From Gammaproteobacteria bacterium (GTDB taxonomy: Bacteria > Pseudomonadota > Gammaproteobacteria > Steroidobacterales > Steroidobacteraceae), in contig RGYP01000067.1 of assembly GCA_010031985.1 (NCBI GenBank), forward strand, positions 1 to 8,130: a stretch of 8,130 bases of DNA. The letters run 5' to 3'. Below, piece after piece: positions 6,300 to 8,130 of this stretch. The position numbers were made by a program, and so were the translations under genes. The notes below the pieces were generated by a model. It saw nothing but the letters and a program-made list of their open reading frames with translations. It made no database searches and was not told where the DNA came from. The number at the start of each line of letters is the position of its first letter. Positions within the stretch are counted from its first letter, which is position 1.

Positions 6300-6742
6300 G
6301 ATTTGCCCTTGGCCATGGCCTCGCCCCGAGCGAGTGGCAGATTCTCGCCCCGCCAGCCGCTGAGTCCGCCTTTGAGATTGAAGGTCTGCTTGAAACCCTG
6401 CCTCGCCAGGACACGAGCGGCTGCGGCACCGGTCGAACCGGAGTCGCAGTAGACGATCACGTTTTTCTCTTTGTACTTCTTGAGGGTGTCGCCGGCGGTG
6501 AGCATATCGGCAGAGTCCATGCGCCGCGCGCCGCCGATGTGGCCGGTGGCGAACTCCTCGGGCTTGCGCAGATCGATGATCAGGGCACCCTGGTTCTGCA
6601 TGCGGATGAGGTCCTGCGGCGAGACGCCGGCAAAGGCGTCACGGCGCGCCCGGATCTCGAATACCAGCACGAGCGCGGCCGCGACCGCCGTCATCAGCAC
6701 GAGCCATGGGTGATTGGCGATGTACTCTGGCAACTTTTCCAC
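6296..6742 (-). CDS. yibN: Membrane-anchored rhodanese-like protein (YibN type)
   Basis: 148 residues: a single N-terminal membrane helix (about 11-28) followed by a rhodanese domain (about 36-135) expected on the cytoplasmic side. The domain shows ALIIDLRKPEEFATGHIGGA (53-72) and the active-site loop beginning at C99 (VYCDSGST), then the closing NLKGGLSGW (122-130). Rhodaneses transfer sulfane sulfur through a cysteine persulfide, but the substrate of YibN-type proteins is not something the sequence reveals. The start is GTG at 6742, chosen because the resulting N-terminus (short soluble stretch, HPWL, then membrane helix) matches the E. coli YibN layout. No Shine-Dalgarno precedes it, and a perfect TATAAT ends 7 bases before it, which points to a leaderless mRNA. 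It is the first gene of the operon and overlaps grxC by 4 bases. Confidence 0.93.
   Translation of the reverse strand: MEKLPEYIANHPWLVLMTAVAAALVLVFEIRARRDAFAGVSPQDLIRMQNQGALIIDLRKPEEFATGHIGGARRMDSADMLTAGDTLKKYKEKNVIVYCDSGSTGAAAARVLARQGFKQTFNLKGGLSGWRGENLPLARGEAMAKGKS
6306..6310 (-). promoter_or_regulatory. Shine-Dalgarno for grxC
   Basis: AAGGG on the - strand, 6 bases before the grxC ATG at 6299 and inside the end of yibN. Confidence 0.65.
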
Positions 6743-6749
6743 GGGCGGG

Positions 6750-6755
6750 ATTATA
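6750..6755 (-). promoter_or_regulatory. -10 element of the yibN-grxC-secB-gpsA operon (consensus TATAAT)
   Basis: A perfect TATAAT on the - strand, preceded by TTG, lies 7 bases before the GTG start at 6742. No convincing -35 is visible where expected, about 6773-6778. It shares bases 6754-6755 with the opposing envC -10. Confidence 0.65.
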
Positions 6756-6759
6756 CAAT
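6754..6759 (+). promoter_or_regulatory. -10 element of envC (TACAAT)
   Basis: TACAAT matches the consensus at 5 of 6 positions and ends 8 bases before ATG 6768. The -35 position (6731-6736, CAACTT) is poor. It overlaps the yibN -10 by two bases. Confidence 0.5.
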
Positions 6760-6767
6760 CTATGCCG

Positions 6768-7916
6768 ATGCTCGGCCGTATGACCCGTATTTTGCTGGTG
6801 TTGGCAGGGTCGGCGCTGCTCGGCGTCGCCGCTGCGCAGGATGCTGCACGCGCGGAGGCGGAACTGCGCCAATTGCGCAGCCAGATCGAGCGAATCCGCG
6901 GTCAGGTCGCGCGTGATGCCGCCGAGCGCGACCGTCTCACCCGAGCTTTGCGGGCCGCCGAGACCGCCGCGAATCGTGCTCGTGGCGAACTCGACCGATT
7001 GCGCGGTGAGCGCAGCGACCGCGAGCAGCGCCGGGCTGACCTCGCTGCCCAAAAAACTGCCCAGGAAACCGAACTTGCCCGCGAACGGGGCGAGTTGGCC
7101 GCTCAACTGCGCGCCGCCTATTTGATCGGCCGCGAAGAGCCGCTCAAGTTGTTTCTGAACCAACAGGACCCCGCGCGTACCGGGCGCATGTTCGCGTATT
7201 ACGGTTACTTCGGTCGTGCACGCGCCGAGCAGCTGAGCGCGATCGAAACCCGGGTACGCGAAATCGAGATGCTGGACGCGAGCCTCGAGACCGAGCAGGA
7301 GCGCATTCTGCGTCTCGAACAAGCCCAGCGCGGCGAAGTGTCACGACTCGAAAAAGCCCGCAGCGAGCGTGGCGAAGTCCTTGCGAGCCTCACCGCAGAG
7401 TCGATGGCTCGCAGCGCGAGTTTGCAGCGACTGCAACGCGAACAGGCCACCCTCGAAAAATTGCTGCGCGAGCTGCGTCGCACTGCGCCGAAGTTCCCCA
7501 CCGACAATCGCAGCCCGTTCGCCAACATGCGCGGCAAGCTTGCCTGGCCCGCAAGCGGTCGGTTGGTTGCACGTTTCGGACAGCAGCGCGCTGGCACGGT
7601 GAAGTGGGAGGGGGTGCTGATCTCGGCGCCGCGGGGGACGCCGGTGCGGGCGATCCATCGTGGTCGCGTGGTCTATGCCGATTGGTTGGCGGGCCTCGGT
7701 CTGCTGCTGATCATCGACCATGGTGGCGGTTATCTCAGTCTCTATGGGCACAACGAACAGTTGTTCCGGGCGGTCGGTGATCAGGTCGTCGCCGGCGACA
7801 CCATCGCCGGTGTCGGTGATACCGGCGGACGGGCCCAGCCCGAGCTTTATTTTGAAATTCGTCAGTCGGCGCGGCCGCTCGATCCTGCGCCCTGGTTCAA
7901 AGACCGACAACCCTGA
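6768..7916 (+). CDS. envC: Murein hydrolase activator EnvC
   Basis: A periplasmic activator of the cell-separation amidases AmiA/AmiB, which cleave septal peptidoglycan; in E. coli it is recruited by FtsEX. It has 382 residues. Residues 1-23 are a signal peptide ending VAAA. A long coiled coil (about 26-238), rich in Arg, Glu, Ala and Leu, is followed by a LytM (peptidase M23) domain from about 256. The zinc site is degenerate. The first His/Asp pair is replaced around KWEGVLIS (279-286) and the usual HLHFE is ELYFE (359-363), though H318 and H328 remain. This fits an activator rather than an active peptidase. Start choice: ATG 6768 fits the putative -10 with a very short leader. ATG 6762 (two extra residues) and ATG 6780 are in frame and possible. 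None has a Shine-Dalgarno. It diverges from yibN, and gpmI, which sits between them in E. coli, is absent. Confidence 0.95.
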   Translation: MLGRMTRILLVLAGSALLGVAAAQDAARAEAELRQLRSQIERIRGQVARDAAERDRLTRALRAAETAANRARGELDRLRGERSDREQRRADLAAQKTAQETELARERGELAAQLRAAYLIGREEPLKLFLNQQDPARTGRMFAYYGYFGRARAEQLSAIETRVREIEMLDASLETEQERILRLEQAQRGEVSRLEKARSERGEVLASLTAESMARSASLQRLQREQATLEKLLRELRRTAPKFPTDNRSPFANMRGKLAWPASGRLVARFGQQRAGTVKWEGVLISAPRGTPVRAIHRGRVVYADWLAGLGLLLIIDHGGGYLSLYGHNEQLFRAVGDQVVAGDTIAGVGDTGGRAQPELYFEIRQSARPLDPAPWFKDRQP

Positions 7917-7924
7917 CTCACGGC

Positions 7925-7952
7925 GCGAGCTCGCTCGCATCCGAGCATCCGA
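7925..7952. repeat. 10-bp palindrome and 8-bp tandem repeat between envC and the next gene
   Basis: GCGAGCTCGC (7925-7934) is a perfect palindrome. GCATCCGA is repeated in tandem at 7937-7944 and 7945-7952. They lie in the 78-base gap after envC, upstream of a putative promoter. They could be an operator, but such short repeats also arise by chance in GC-rich DNA. Confidence 0.4.
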
Positions 7953-7980
7953 GCCGCGTACTTCCGCAACCTCGTGCCTG

Positions 7981-7986
7981 TAGAAT
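7981..7986 (+). promoter_or_regulatory. -10 element for the gene starting at 7995
   Basis: TAGAAT matches TATAAT at 5 of 6 positions and ends 8 bases before the GTG at 7995. No Shine-Dalgarno lies between. No -35 is evident. Confidence 0.45.
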
Positions 7987-7994
7987 TCGCTGCC

Positions 7995-8130
7995 GTGAAG
8001 CCTCTCCGCGTCTTGTTTCCGATCGTCGGCATCGCAGGTCTTTTGGCCGGCGTGTTGCTGGCGCGTTTCGTGATTTTTCCGCCACTCGATCAGCTTCCGG
8101 CGGCCGCGTCGACGCCGCAAGACGCGGGCC
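7995..8130 (+). CDS. Unidentified protein with N-terminal membrane segment (3' end outside window)
   Basis: The first 45 codons of a gene that continues past the window. A GTG start opens an uninterrupted frame with a basic N-terminus (MKPLR), a hydrophobic stretch at about 6-28, then FPPLDQLP and an alanine- and proline-rich linker. This looks like a signal anchor or signal peptide of an envelope protein. I do not recognise the family from so little. From position, the gene after envC is often a S41 C-terminal processing peptidase (CtpA) or a divergent polysaccharide deacetylase (YibQ), and either would fit an envelope protein, but no domain of either is visible. The start is supported by the TAGAAT element 8 bases upstream and by the position of the hydrophobic segment. 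No Shine-Dalgarno is present. Confidence 0.6.
   Translation, partial: MKPLRVLFPIVGIAGLLAGVLLARFVIFPPLDQLPAAASTPQDAG

Noticed and set aside
5103..6452. A 449-codon open frame on the + strand opposite gpsA, secB, grxC and yibN
   Set aside because: It is antisense to four recognised genes, shows no domain, and is rich in Arg, His and Gly as expected from the reverse frame of GC-rich coding DNA.
6768..7916. EnvC as an active zinc metallopeptidase
   Set aside because: The first His/Asp pair and the HxH motif are replaced, as in E. coli EnvC, so an activator role is the better reading.

Overview
The window looks like part of a GC-rich proteobacterial chromosome, most likely a gammaproteobacterium and possibly a betaproteobacterium. 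The main reason is the block yibN-grxC-secB-gpsA with trmL at one end and envC diverging from the other, which follows the neighbourhood known from E. coli. Two usual members are absent at the expected junctions: cysE between gpsA and trmL, and gpmI between yibN and envC. No RNA gene, CRISPR array, insertion sequence or prophage gene was seen.

Left part (1-2943, + strand): the 3' end of a secreted beta-propeller-like LVIVD-type protein overlaps, by an ATGA junction, a periplasmic multiheme cytochrome c. This cytochrome has four CxxCH sites and one CX4CH site. A MscS-family mechanosensitive channel follows. The first two genes are translationally coupled and probably belong to one redox system whose other members lie upstream of the window.

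Middle part (2976-4439): a class 1B-like dihydroorotate dehydrogenase (- strand) diverges from trmL, a tRNA wobble-base methyltransferase (+ strand). The class 1B type is unexpected here because most gammaproteobacteria use the quinone-linked class 2 enzyme, and no pyrK partner is in view.

Right part (4452-8130): the - strand operon yibN-grxC-secB-gpsA covers a membrane rhodanese, glutaredoxin 3, the SecB export chaperone and glycerol-3-phosphate dehydrogenase. It diverges from envC, the septal amidase activator, which is followed by the first 45 codons of an unidentified gene with an N-terminal membrane segment.

The most interesting signal is regulatory. Each of the six genes that begins a transcription unit (mscS-like, pyrD, trmL, yibN, envC, and the last partial gene) has a -10-like hexamer only 6-10 bases before its start codon and no Shine-Dalgarno. 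Three genes inside operons (the cytochrome, secB, grxC) do have Shine-Dalgarno sequences. This suggests leaderless mRNAs for operon-leading genes. In both divergent gaps the opposing promoters overlap so closely that polymerase could probably occupy only one at a time. These promoter calls come from reading the sequence and were not tested.
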